Shown here: positions 25,654 to 33,943 of the stretch, in pieces
Numbering within the stretch: position 1 is the first letter of the stretch
How the letters are laid out: every line of letters begins with the position of its first letter
DNA from: Gammaproteobacteria bacterium
Lineage (GTDB): Bacteria; Pseudomonadota; Gammaproteobacteria; Steroidobacterales; Woeseiaceae
Assembly: GCA_030425905.1 (NCBI GenBank)
Contig: JAUHZT010000008.1
Coordinates: 1 to 45,290 of the forward strand
Direction of reading: 5' to 3'
DNA length: 45,290 nt
Notes under the pieces: model-generated
The model's input: only the letters and a program-made list of their open reading frames with translations
The model's database searches: none
What the model was told of the DNA's origin: nothing
Position numbers and translations under genes: made by a program

Positions 25654-25669
25654 TGGCACGAATCCTGCT
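25654..25669 (+). promoter_or_regulatory. Sigma-54 promoter of the toroid/MoxR operon
   Basis: TGGCACGAATCCTGCT has GG and GC exactly 10 bases apart and matches the extended consensus TGGCACG-N4-YTGCW. It points towards the gene at 25901, 231 bases downstream, with no gene between. Confidence 0.78.
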
Positions 25670-25811
25670 CCTGTAATGACTGGCAGTTGCCAATATTTTG
25701 CACATGACCGATCTGGGTACCCCACAATTTCCCTGTCGGTAGCACGCGGACTCCGGCCCCTTGTGATTCCGTGTTGGCAGCTTCCGGGCAGCGTCCGAAC
25801 TGGATGCCGGA

Positions 25812-25839
25812 CTGGCGTGCTCCGCAGGGAGCACGCCAG
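25812..25839 (+). other. Perfect 12-bp hairpin in the operon leader
   Basis: CTGGCGTGCTCC and its exact complement are separated by GCAG. The hairpin is very stable but is followed by CCCTTGTCC with no U-tract, so it is not a standard intrinsic terminator. It lies about 60 bases before the first gene and could be a processing, stability or attenuation element. Confidence 0.5.
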
Positions 25840-25900
25840 CCCTTGTCCGCAATAAAGCCGATACGCTAAGAAAAATAGTCGGTTGCCACGGGGTATAGGC

Positions 25901-26602
25901 ATGGTGCACACGAACTTGATAAGAGAAAGCAACGCCGGACGCAGCTTGCAGATGCTTGCAGTGCTTCGCCTGATGTTGATGCTAGCGGTGATCGTCGCGG
26001 TGCGGATGCTCGTGCCCATTGATAATTCGCCCGCGCAAGCACCTCTTTCAATTCTCCTCGAGTCTTCGGCTGCGATTGTGGCGCTGCTCCTCTTCGCGCC
26101 CGAGCAGCGAACGCTACTGGCTTACGTGCCCTGGTGTGTCGCAGTGATCGCGCTATTGTTGCTGGTTTACGCAATTGATCCACGTGTACCACTGCTCATG
26201 GGGCGCATCGGTCCGCTGCTGCTCGTAGTCCTTACGATGGCTTTGACAGTGGCAGCTCTGACGCTTTATCTCGCGCCAAAAAGCGTCGCCAGCCTGTTCA
26301 TCTTTCTCGCGCTGGCCCCCGTCTGGGCTGGTCCGGTCCTTGAAGCACTCAATAATCCGGCGTGGCTGAATCGATTGGTTGTCGGCGCAAGCCCGCTGAC
26401 CGCGATGGCGGTCGCTCTTGATGCTGACTACCTGCGGAGCCCCTGGTTTTACGAGCACAGTGCAATTGCTTCAATGCGCTACGTGTACCCCGACATGACT
26501 ACAGTACTGGCAGTCCTGGCGCTGCTGCCTGTAAGCGTGCTGCTACATCAATACAACAAACAACAACCAAAACGTGAACTTACTGGAGACGTTTCGTCAT
26601 GA
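25901..26602 (+). CDS. Polytopic inner-membrane protein, first gene of the toroid/MoxR operon
   Basis: The ATG at 25901 is preferred over the upstream TTG of the ORF track and gives 233 residues. There are about six hydrophobic segments (LMLMLAVIVAVRML, SAAIVALLLFA, WCVAVIALLLLVYA, PLLLVVLTMALTVAALTLYL, LFIFLALAPVWAGPVL, TTVLAVLALLPVSVLL). A loop NPLTAM-like motif (VVGASPLTAMAVALDADYLRSP) resembles ABC permease-type proteins, but no ATPase gene is present, so a permease call would be unsafe. Its stop overlaps the start of the toroid gene (ATGA). It probably belongs to the membrane module that hosts the MoxR/VWA system. No specific function is recognised. Confidence 0.7.
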   Translation: MVHTNLIRESNAGRSLQMLAVLRLMLMLAVIVAVRMLVPIDNSPAQAPLSILLESSAAIVALLLFAPEQRTLLAYVPWCVAVIALLLLVYAIDPRVPLLMGRIGPLLLVVLTMALTVAALTLYLAPKSVASLFIFLALAPVWAGPVLEALNNPAWLNRLVVGASPLTAMAVALDADYLRSPWFYEHSAIASMRYVYPDMTTVLAVLALLPVSVLLHQYNKQQPKRELTGDVSS

Positions 26603-27687
26603 GAACAGGAAAACTTCGAGTCTGGCTTCTTTGCATACTGCTTGCCGGTGGCAATGCCGCGGCCGCGGAAGAGGCAAGCATGGATGCCGAGTTGCGTGAG
26701 AAAGCGCAGCGCGCAGTGGATTCCGGCCTGCACTACCTCAGGAATAATCAGGCTGACAATGGCAGCTGGTCTGAATCCGTTGGCATCACCGCGCTTGGGC
26801 TTCGTGCGTTCCTCGAGAGTCACCGAGGGTATGGCGAGCGCGACGGCGCATTTATCACACGACCTATCAACTACCTGCTGGAGCATGTCAATTCCGACGG
26901 GTCAATCAGCGAAACCAATCAGAATCGCAACTACAACACGGCCGTGAGTCTCACGGCGCTCGCCGCAACCGGCAATGATAAATACGCCGAGGTGATTGAG
27001 AACGGCCAGAAGTTCCTGCTTGGACTGCAGATCGACGAAGGCGACGGTTATGAAAGTGACCATGCTTACTACGGTGGCATCGGCTACGGCGGCGATGAAC
27101 GGCCCGACCTGTCAAATATCCACATGGCCCTTGAGGGCCTCAAAGCCACGGCAACCGACCCTGACGACCCGGTTTGGGACAAGGCCCTGATGTTTGTAAG
27201 CCGGTCGCAGAATCGCAGCGAAAGTAATGACCAGGAATGGGCTGCTGACGATGGCGGCTTCACCTACATGCCTGGCTACAGCCCGCACAAAGGCACGGCA
27301 TCCTACGGCGGCATGACCGCTGCCGGACTGCTCAGCCTGCTGTTCGCCGGTGCTGACAAAGACGACCCACGGGTGGTCGCCGCGTATGACTGGATTCGAA
27401 ACAACTACACGCTGGACGAGAACCCTGGAGCAACCGACGGTATTCAGGGCCTTTACTACTACTACAACGTGTTCGCCAAGAGCTTAAGCGCCTATGATGC
27501 GCCGCTGATGGTTGACGGCAACGGCGTCGCCCACAACTGGCGCAATGATATCGCAAGCAAACTTATCAGCCTGCAAAACAAGGATGGCTCGTGGGTTAAC
27601 CCCGACTCGCCGCGCTGGTGGGAGGGTAATGCGATGCTGGTGACTGCGTGGAGTGTGATCGCGCTTAACTCGGCACTCAAACAATAA
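26599..27687 (+). CDS. Exported prenyltransferase/squalene-cyclase-repeat (alpha/alpha-toroid) protein
   Basis: The 362 residues start with a signal peptide (cut near AAA-E). The mature protein is built of repeats like those of squalene cyclases and prenyltransferase beta subunits: ALHYLRNNQADNGSWS-like at 44-58, INYLLEHVNSDGSIS, GQKFLLGLQ, GGFTYMP, GTASYGGMTAAGLLSL and LISLQNKDGSWVNP, each with the QxxDGSW type turn. This is an alpha/alpha barrel. No DxDD or DCTAE cyclase motif is visible, so it is unlikely to be a true terpene cyclase and may bind peptides, lipids or glycans in the periplasm. It overlaps the preceding gene by 4 bases and is 7 bases from the next. Similar proteins accompany MoxR/VWA operons in other phyla. 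Confidence 0.82.
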   Translation: MRTGKLRVWLLCILLAGGNAAAAEEASMDAELREKAQRAVDSGLHYLRNNQADNGSWSESVGITALGLRAFLESHRGYGERDGAFITRPINYLLEHVNSDGSISETNQNRNYNTAVSLTALAATGNDKYAEVIENGQKFLLGLQIDEGDGYESDHAYYGGIGYGGDERPDLSNIHMALEGLKATATDPDDPVWDKALMFVSRSQNRSESNDQEWAADDGGFTYMPGYSPHKGTASYGGMTAAGLLSLLFAGADKDDPRVVAAYDWIRNNYTLDENPGATDGIQGLYYYYNVFAKSLSAYDAPLMVDGNGVAHNWRNDIASKLISLQNKDGSWVNPDSPRWWEGNAMLVTAWSVIALNSALKQ

Positions 27688-27694
27688 GACGTCG

Positions 27695-28990
27695 ATGGCT
27701 CGAAGCAGTAAAACCTGGCGCGCCCTGCTTCTGCTAATCGGATGCGCCGCCGCGTCCGGTTCCGCCACCGCCAGTTACTTTGCCGAATCGGCGACGCAAC
27801 ACCTGCAGGATGACTCCATCGAGCACACACGCTCGCTGGAGTCGCCCCTGCACGACAAACCCGTAGTACTCGTCGGTAAGCATGCATCCGCGGCCCTGCG
27901 ACACGCAGCCAATACCGTCACTGTCGCAGCGGCCGAACTGCCTGAGTTCAGTGGCATATGGCAGCATGCGGGCGCATTGGCAATAGACGGCGATGAACTC
28001 GCTGCACTTGGCAAGCCACAGCTTCAAGCCTTACTCGATTACGTTGGCAATTGCGGCCGGGTGTTGTTTTTCGATCTGAGCGATCAGATCGCCGATACGT
28101 TGCGACAACAAGCCGCGTGTTCGGCGCAGGCTTTGCGCTTTCTGCCTGCAACAAGTGTCCACCCGCTTGATGCCCAGCTTGAGATCACGCAACTGTTGAA
28201 TGTTGCGACACCTGCGTTGCCGGACGCCGCTGCGCTGCACAGGCTATCGTCGTCGGGTCGCAGCGGTATCGCCTATGTCAGCGTGTTGCTTGGCGGTTTC
28301 ACCTTGCTGTTCGCTCTGTTTTCAGCCTTCCCCGTTACGCGAGTGACGGCACTGCTAGCCTGCCCGCTCACCGCGGCGCTCGTCCTGCTAACAGGCGGTA
28401 GCCGGCAGTTTGAGGAAACCATTGCATGGGCCGAAACAAAGAACGGCGAGAGCGTTGCACGCTTTGTTGCGCAGCAAAGCATTCATGCGGCGAAACGCGG
28501 TTCCCAGACTCTACAGCCGGGCGCGCTTTCATCTGCGCCTGATCGTATCGCTGGCGAGAACGTGAGCATTGACTGGGATACGGAACCTAGTGCGCGCAGG
28601 CTGGACTGGCAAGCCACTCTGTTTCAGCCGCTGACTATTACAGCGCACGGCAGCTTTCCGGTTACAAACTTGCTGCGCGCACAAATTAGCAATGACAAGG
28701 TGATTGTTTGCAACCGAGGATCATTGCCATCTCCCGAGGCGTTCCTGCATTGGCAAGGACAAACCTACAAAGTACCGTCCCTCGCGCCTGCGCAGCAATG
28801 GCGTGCTGAAGCGGACGACTTCTTGGGTTCGTTTACAGCGCCGTTGCGGCTGCTGTCTGCAAGAACCTCTAGCGGAGTCGCGGCGATCCTTTACCGCGTT
28901 CCGTCGGCAAGCGGCGCCCCGGACTCAGCCACCGTCTGGCTGACACGTTTCGAATACCCACCAGTGGAGTCGGCCCCGTGCGAAGCGTGA
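27695..28990 (+). CDS. Exported/membrane protein of the toroid/MoxR operon, unknown function
   Basis: The 431 residues start with a hydrophobic signal (cut near ATA-S). The first 190 residues form a Rossmann-like region with VVLVGKH and GRVLFFDLSDQIADTL. Two membrane helices lie near 208-245 (IAYVSVLLGGFTLLFALFSAF, LLACPLTAALVLLTGG), then a C-terminal beta-rich periplasmic part of about 170 residues. The layout, periplasmic domain then double helix then periplasmic domain, recalls proteins next to BatA-type genes that carry a GATase-like domain. I cannot name the family. It begins 7 bases after the toroid gene and overlaps the next gene by 13 bases. Confidence 0.7.
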   Translation: MARSSKTWRALLLLIGCAAASGSATASYFAESATQHLQDDSIEHTRSLESPLHDKPVVLVGKHASAALRHAANTVTVAAAELPEFSGIWQHAGALAIDGDELAALGKPQLQALLDYVGNCGRVLFFDLSDQIADTLRQQAACSAQALRFLPATSVHPLDAQLEITQLLNVATPALPDAAALHRLSSSGRSGIAYVSVLLGGFTLLFALFSAFPVTRVTALLACPLTAALVLLTGGSRQFEETIAWAETKNGESVARFVAQQSIHAAKRGSQTLQPGALSSAPDRIAGENVSIDWDTEPSARRLDWQATLFQPLTITAHGSFPVTNLLRAQISNDKVIVCNRGSLPSPEAFLHWQGQTYKVPSLAPAQQWRAEADDFLGSFTAPLRLLSARTSSGVAAILYRVPSASGAPDSATVWLTRFEYPPVESAPCEA

Positions 28991-29493
28991 CAGCGTTTTC
29001 CAACCAGCTGGCACTTGGTACCAGCCTCGCGCTGATTGCGCTGGCTACCTGGTGGCTCGGCATGCTGAGTGTCCAGTCGATGCATGGTTTTGCTGACTTG
29101 CCTGTCATCAGCAAGCAAGCTGTTGGTGTCCTGCTACTGACGCAATGGCTAATCATTGGCTTGTTGGCGCCTTCCGCCGCCCTGTCCGACCGCCCCCTGA
29201 AAAATGGGCAAGCCGCGGTCGCCGCTTTTGCCCCATTGCCGGTCTTGATCGTGCCGTTTTGGCCCTTGCTGGTCTTGTGCTGGATGAGCACCGATCTCGC
29301 CACTGTCCCGTTGTTGATGTCGCAAGCCGCTGCCCTGATTCTGGCCGTGGTGTTAATCGCGCTTTTTCATCGGCTTTCACGGCACGTGACCGAGCAAGCG
29401 TCGCGGGTACTGTTTGGCAACGCATTCGGCGCGCTGGTCGCGGCGCTACTTTGGTCCCAAAGAACGCTGCTGCACACCTGGTTTATCGAATGA
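28978..29493 (+). CDS. Small polytopic membrane protein of the toroid/MoxR operon
   Basis: This 171-residue protein starts with GTG, and its start lies inside the previous gene (13-base overlap). Five or so hydrophobic helices are visible: LALGTSLALIALATWWLG, AVGVLLLTQWLIIGLLA, FAPLPVLIVPFWPLLVLC, LLMSQAAALILAVVLIAL and FGNAFGALVAALLW. The composition is Leu/Ala-rich with a short basic segment near SRHVTEQASR. It may be an accessory subunit of the membrane complex encoded by its neighbours. The stop overlaps the following start (ATGA). Confidence 0.68.
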   Translation: MRSVTAFSNQLALGTSLALIALATWWLGMLSVQSMHGFADLPVISKQAVGVLLLTQWLIIGLLAPSAALSDRPLKNGQAAVAAFAPLPVLIVPFWPLLVLCWMSTDLATVPLLMSQAAALILAVVLIALFHRLSRHVTEQASRVLFGNAFGALVAALLWSQRTLLHTWFIE

Positions 29494-30542
29494 GCGCAGA
29501 CTCCGCCACCGCATTTCTCAGGCGCGTACGCCGGCGACTCTGGCTCGAGCGCGGTCTGCAGCAGCTTGCAATGGCGCTGGGCCTCGGTGCTGCATGCATG
29601 TTGCTAATGGCGATTGCAGACGTTGCCGGCATTTTAGTGTCCGCCAGGTTTATCGCAGCCACGACCGTCACGATTGTATTCGCACTCTCGTTGAAAGCCC
29701 TGTTGCGGCGCCCCACTCTCGCCGAATCGGCACGGCGCGCGGACCGCGCATTTGGCAGTAAGTCACTGTTCACGACGGCTTATGACATCGAACGATCCGG
29801 TCAAACGGCTACGCGCAGTGGTGCGCTTGTAGCGCGGCGTGCTGCACAGCTGGTCGCTCGTGACGGCTCGCAGAGACTGCCTGGTCTCTGGTCGGCGCCA
29901 CCCCTCAACCAGTTTGCGCTGTCTATGCTGCCGGCGTTTCTGGCCAGCGCATTGCTCGTATACACAACAGGCGCAAGAGTACCTGCCGCACCAGACAATG
30001 AACCCGCTGCTTTGGCAGCCGACCGGCAAACCGCCACTGCCCCGGAAGTAGAAAACCTGCAAGCCTCTATCCGCCGCGATCGCGCAACGGCAGCGCTTGC
30101 CGACGGTGCTGTAAGAACTACCCGTACGACCACTCAGTCCCCGGCTGCAGACACCGCCTCCAACCTGGCTGTAACCGAACCCGATCCGGAAACCGCCGAT
30201 CCTGCAGCACCCAGGGTTCGTGCGCCCGGTACGGGCGATGGTGACGAAGCGGGAAATGCAAGCAATGGCCCTGCAACCGCTATCGCGCAGCGCGACGTAA
30301 TTCTTCAACAAACGCAATCCGTTGAAATTGCGCGCGAGGGACTCGCTATCGCGGGCCGCCGCGCTGCGGCACCGGCATTCGATTCGCAGAACGGCGTTAC
30401 GAGCACGGCATTCGCGGCACCGACAGCAGCCGCAGCACCACCATCGGTTACCGGATGGTCTTCGTTGAGTACAGCGCAAAGTGCCTTTGCGCGCAATTAC
30501 CTGCATGCGCGGAATAAACAGGGAGAGGATAAGGATGAATGA
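29490..30542 (+). CDS. Membrane protein with disordered C-terminal region, toroid/MoxR operon
   Basis: The start is moved to the ATG at 29490, which overlaps the previous stop by 4 bases. The track start at 29145 would run 345 bases through the previous gene and produce an unlikely Arg-rich N-terminus. The protein has 350 residues: a basic start (FLRRVRRRLWLERGL), two membrane helices (about 25-70), a conserved-looking cytoplasmic part with ESARRADRAFGSKSLFTTAYD, a third helix near 155-172, then about 180 residues rich in Ala, Thr and Pro that look disordered and periplasmic. The Arg-rich start and ADRxFG motif are like DUF4175-type proteins seen with MoxR/VWA genes, but that is a guess. It overlaps the MoxR gene by 8 bases. 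Confidence 0.72.
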   Translation: MSADSATAFLRRVRRRLWLERGLQQLAMALGLGAACMLLMAIADVAGILVSARFIAATTVTIVFALSLKALLRRPTLAESARRADRAFGSKSLFTTAYDIERSGQTATRSGALVARRAAQLVARDGSQRLPGLWSAPPLNQFALSMLPAFLASALLVYTTGARVPAAPDNEPAALAADRQTATAPEVENLQASIRRDRATAALADGAVRTTRTTTQSPAADTASNLAVTEPDPETADPAAPRVRAPGTGDGDEAGNASNGPATAIAQRDVILQQTQSVEIAREGLAIAGRRAAAPAFDSQNGVTSTAFAAPTAAAAPPSVTGWSSLSTAQSAFARNYLHARNKQGEDKDE

Positions 30543-31533
30543 TTTTGCCGTCGAACTTGACGCAGTCTGCGATGACATCGCAAGAGTTCGACAAGCACTG
30601 GCGGGCGTGATTGTTGGGCAGGACGCGCTACTGGAGCAGTTGCTTATCGCGATGTTCGCGCGCGGTCATGTATTGATCGAGGGCCTGCCAGGACTTGGTA
30701 AAACACACTTGTGTAAAGCCGTGGCACGCATCCTTGGCGTGCAACTCGGCCGCATCCAGTGCACGCCTGACCTGCTGCCCTCCGACGTCACCGGCAGTGA
30801 AGTGCTCACCTCCGGCCCAGCCGCTGGTACCAATTCGATGCTCGAGTTCAGGCCGGGCCCCGTGTTCGCAAACCTGGCGCTGGTGGATGAAATCAACCGC
30901 GCGACTCCCCGCACCCAATCTGCGTTGCTCGAGGCCATGCAGGAGCAACAGGTGACGCATGCTGGTACCAGTTATCCATTGCCTGGTCCGTTCTGGGTTG
31001 TTGCTACGCAAAATCCGATCGAACTTGAAGGCACGTTCCCGTTACCGGAAGCACAGCTCGACCGCTTTCTCTTCAAGCTTGATGTTGCCTACCCGTCGGC
31101 TGACTGTCTCGAGTCCTTGCTGCAGACAACGCTGGACGGTGAACCCGCGGACAATGTCGCTCCCCTGCTTGATGCCCAACGCGTCCTTGCCATCATCGAC
31201 AGCACTCAAGAGGTACTCGTCTCCGCACCCGTCAGGCAAAGTGCGATCGACCTGGTACTCAGTACCCAACCCGGTGTCGGCAAAGGCGCTGCCGTGCAGC
31301 ATATTCGATACGGCGCAAGCCCGCGCGCATTGCAGGGGCTGGTACGCGCAGCTCGCGTGGTTGCCCTGTTTGACGGGCGTCCGCAAGTCGACTTCGAAGA
31401 CCTGGCCGCCGTCGCAAAGCCGGTCCTGTCCCATCGTTTACTGCTCAAGACTGTGAGCGAGCTTGACGGTGTCACAGTTGAAAATGTCGTTGATCAGCTA
31501 CTGAAGGACTGGCAGTCGGCCTTTCGCGACTGA
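30535..31533 (+). CDS. MoxR-family AAA+ ATPase
   Basis: The start is the ATG at 30535, preceded by GGGAGAGGAT; the track start at 30481 is 54 bases further inside the preceding gene. The 332 residues have Walker A GLPGLGKT (50-57), Walker B LALVDEINR (113-121), sensor 1 VVATQNPIE, the GTFPLPEAQLDRF motif typical of MoxR and a C-terminal helical lid (RALQGLVRAARVVA, FEDLAAVAKPVLSHRL). MoxR proteins are chaperone-like ATPases that work with VWA-domain partners to insert metals or assemble complexes. The next three genes encode such partners: DUF58, a BatA-like protein and a VWA protein. This is one of the clearest calls in the operon. Confidence 0.93.
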   Translation: MNDFAVELDAVCDDIARVRQALAGVIVGQDALLEQLLIAMFARGHVLIEGLPGLGKTHLCKAVARILGVQLGRIQCTPDLLPSDVTGSEVLTSGPAAGTNSMLEFRPGPVFANLALVDEINRATPRTQSALLEAMQEQQVTHAGTSYPLPGPFWVVATQNPIELEGTFPLPEAQLDRFLFKLDVAYPSADCLESLLQTTLDGEPADNVAPLLDAQRVLAIIDSTQEVLVSAPVRQSAIDLVLSTQPGVGKGAAVQHIRYGASPRALQGLVRAARVVALFDGRPQVDFEDLAAVAKPVLSHRLLLKTVSELDGVTVENVVDQLLKDWQSAFRD

Positions 31534-32399
31534 TGGCAACGCACGCTATGGTTGATGAGGTTCGGCTACGGCGCTTCGCGCGACTTGCAGCGCCGCTTCT
31601 GCGCTCGTCAACACAACAAGGTTTTGGCCTGCAGGTCGCACAGGGCAAGGCCGGCACTGGTCTCGAGTTTCTCGATCTGCGTGCCTACGCGACAGGCGAA
31701 GATGCCAGGCACATCGATTGGCGACAAAGCCAGCTGCGTAACCAGTTGCTGATGCGCAGCTATCGCGACGAAACCGCAAGCGATTGGACGATCTGTGTCG
31801 ATGGCAGTGCATCGATGCAAGATGAACAAAAATGGCAGCGAGTTTGCGAACTCGCCGTTGCGCTTGCCTACCTGTTGCTGCACGTTGGCCACCGCGTCAG
31901 TTTCATTGTCTTTGCCGAACGGATCGTTGCCCGAATCGCAGCAGGCAGAGGCCAGCGTCAGTTTGCAGCGATCTCCCACGAACTACAGAACTACTTGCCA
32001 CCGGCCAGCGGCGGAGGCTCGCTGCCTGGTCTGTGTGCACCGTTACTGCACGGTCGTCAGGATGTATTCCTGCTAAGTGACTTCCTGCGCGCGGACTTGA
32101 TGCGCGAAGACCTGCTGCAACTTTGCGCGCACAGCAAATCACTTGCTGCACTGCAGGTTCTCGCAAGGGATGAAGTTGTTCTGGCGCGGCGTGGCTCGAG
32201 CTTGCTGACAGATACCGAGTCCGGTGAACGCTTGCGCCTCGATCTCGACAGCCGGGCGGTTCAATCAGCATCCGCTGCGCTTGCGGCACACAATGCGGCC
32301 TTACAGCGTGTAATGCAGTCTCTCAATATCCACTTCAGTGCTCCGCGCAGTGGCGGCTCGTGGGAGCAGACGCTAATGGCACATTTCGGTCACCGCTAA
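31533..32399 (+). CDS. DUF58 (VWA-like) protein partner of MoxR
   Basis: The 288 residues carry the DUF58 signature AYATGEDARHIDWRQSQLRNQLL and a MIDAS-like DGSASM near residue 90, which keeps the DxSxS pattern of von Willebrand A domains. The gene starts one base inside the MoxR stop (TGATG), the usual MoxR-DUF58 arrangement; an ATG five codons later is also possible. DUF58 proteins are predicted cytoplasmic partners that connect MoxR to membrane-bound VWA proteins. The last codon overlaps the next ATG by one base (TAATG), so all these genes are translationally linked. Confidence 0.88.
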   Translation: MATHAMVDEVRLRRFARLAAPLLRSSTQQGFGLQVAQGKAGTGLEFLDLRAYATGEDARHIDWRQSQLRNQLLMRSYRDETASDWTICVDGSASMQDEQKWQRVCELAVALAYLLLHVGHRVSFIVFAERIVARIAAGRGQRQFAAISHELQNYLPPASGGGSLPGLCAPLLHGRQDVFLLSDFLRADLMREDLLQLCAHSKSLAALQVLARDEVVLARRGSSLLTDTESGERLRLDLDSRAVQSASAALAAHNAALQRVMQSLNIHFSAPRSGGSWEQTLMAHFGHR

Positions 32400-33943
32400 T
32401 GTTCGGTCTGCTCGAAGCCTGGTGGCTGCTGGGACTCGCCCTGATCCCGTTAGTTTGGTGGCTGCATCGCTGGCAGGCACCCCTCGGTCAGGTCCGGGTA
32501 AGCGCACTCTTTCTGTGGCAGGGTATTGGCAGTTCCGAAACACACGGCCGCGAGCGCCGGTCACCGGATCCAGCCTGGCTGCGCCGGGCCGTGATCGTGG
32601 CGCTGATTGTCGCCGCACTTGCTCAGCCCTGGTGGAGCGGGCAAGACAGGCATGTCACTGTCTGGATCGATGATGGGCCAAGCATGTACACGCTTGAGAA
32701 CCGACAGTCGCGACTACAGGACGGTCTGGATAAATTACAGCCGCTGCTTGCCAAGCACAGCGCCGAAAAATTTCTCCTGCGATCAGTGCATGATCCTGCA
32801 CGGCAATCCACCCTCACGGCGTCCGGCACCGTCGATGCGGGTATCTGGGAGGAACCGGCGGGCGGATCGCTGGTATTCAGGCCGGCAATGCTGTCGAGCG
32901 ATAGCGAACATTGGCTCCTGAGCGACGGCGCATCTGCAAGTACCCGGCGCTGGGCGAGTCGCGCGCCGTTTAGTCGTGTCATAAGTATTGGCACGCGTAC
33001 CGAAAACGCGGCTATTACCCGTCTTGCAGTAAGGCGCGACGCGCAGTTTGCCGGACGGCTCGCCGTACTTGTGGATGTGGCCAATCGCGGTACCGTAAGC
33101 ACGCGCCGGGAATTACGTGTCGGGCCTTCGCCCGGTGCCGAACAGGTATTCAACATCGAACTTGCCGCCGGCGAATTGCAGCAAATAGAACTGACACTGG
33201 ATACGCCGCACGAGACCTTGCATGCACGGCTTCTACCAAACGATGCGCTCATCATCGATGATGAAATCAGCCTGGATCTCGACCGGCTGTTGCCGATCAC
33301 CGCGGCCATAGATCCCGCCTGTCCAGCCGCGCTGGACGCAGCGCTGCAGGCTCACCCCGGATTGCGGACAGGCAGTAACGGGCAAGCGCTGCTCGCCATC
33401 CGGTGCTCGGATGCGATGCGCGGCGACATACCGCAAATTCTGTTTCATCCCGGCCCGGCTGAGCTCCTGACATCAGCGCCGGTCGCGCTGCCGCGCGCGC
33501 AGCCACTGCAAGACCTGTACCTGCAAGCAGAGTGGATTCAGGCTCGCTCCTGGCCGCGGCCGCCGGCGATCAACGACGCAGTGCTATTGCGGAATGACGC
33601 TGGGCCGCTGATCCTGCAGCGCGCCAGCACTGACACGCTTGAATCGGTTATCGATCCGGGCTTTAGGCCGCTGACGGAGCAGCCAGCGTTTCCCGTGTTA
33701 CTCGCAGGTATGATTAACACGGTGCTGCAGCGCGACGTACTGGACCCGGTGCTGACCGTGCAACGAGATCCTGCCGATACGGACATTATCCCTCGCGTTA
33801 TCGGCACGCAAGGCGGCCAGCAGGCTGCACTACGGCTAAACCGTTTCGGAGTGATGGACTGGCTGGTGGCACTTGCGCTTCTGTTGCTTATGCTTGATGC
33901 AGCCAGACTGATTCAGGCAGCCCGAGGCACTGGACATGCTTGA
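32399..33943 (+). CDS. BatA-like membrane protein with degenerate VWA domain
   Basis: The start at the ATG 32399 overlaps the DUF58 stop and begins directly with the membrane segment; the track start at 32360 adds 13 residues read through DUF58. The 514 residues open with the aerotolerance/BatA double-helix region (MFGLLEAWWLLGLALIPLVWW, then AVIVALIVAALAQPWW). A VWA-like fold follows in which the metal motif DxSxS has become DDGPS (WIDDGPSM), so metal binding is doubtful. A CARDB/Ig-like segment (DVANRGTVSTRRELRVG) and a periplasmic region continue to a final helix (LVALALLLLMLDAARLI). It resembles the BatA/VWA proteins encoded with MoxR and DUF58. The 3' end overlaps the next gene by 8 bases. 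Confidence 0.82.
   Translation: MFGLLEAWWLLGLALIPLVWWLHRWQAPLGQVRVSALFLWQGIGSSETHGRERRSPDPAWLRRAVIVALIVAALAQPWWSGQDRHVTVWIDDGPSMYTLENRQSRLQDGLDKLQPLLAKHSAEKFLLRSVHDPARQSTLTASGTVDAGIWEEPAGGSLVFRPAMLSSDSEHWLLSDGASASTRRWASRAPFSRVISIGTRTENAAITRLAVRRDAQFAGRLAVLVDVANRGTVSTRRELRVGPSPGAEQVFNIELAAGELQQIELTLDTPHETLHARLLPNDALIIDDEISLDLDRLLPITAAIDPACPAALDAALQAHPGLRTGSNGQALLAIRCSDAMRGDIPQILFHPGPAELLTSAPVALPRAQPLQDLYLQAEWIQARSWPRPPAINDAVLLRNDAGPLILQRASTDTLESVIDPGFRPLTEQPAFPVLLAGMINTVLQRDVLDPVLTVQRDPADTDIIPRVIGTQGGQQAALRLNRFGVMDWLVALALLLLMLDAARLIQAARGTGHA

Larger units (their letters stand above)
25529..25900 (+). promoter_or_regulatory. Upstream region and leader of the toroid/MoxR operon
   Basis: These 372 bases hold no credible gene. 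In order they contain a dyad (25531-25554), a sigma-54 promoter (25654-25669) and a perfect 12-bp hairpin (25812-25839). The operon's first ATG is at 25901, giving a leader of about 220 bases if the sigma-54 promoter is used. Confidence 0.65.

Noticed and set aside
25654-25839. A GlmY-like small RNA from the sigma-54 promoter to the hairpin
   Set aside because: The size would fit, but I see no sequence likeness to GlmY and the hairpin has no U-tract; kept only as an alternative in the findings.
29145-29489. Longer N-terminus of the 29490 gene as given in the ORF track
   Set aside because: It reads through the preceding membrane-protein gene in another frame and gives an Arg-rich, unlikely sequence; the ATGA overlap at 29490 is far more natural.
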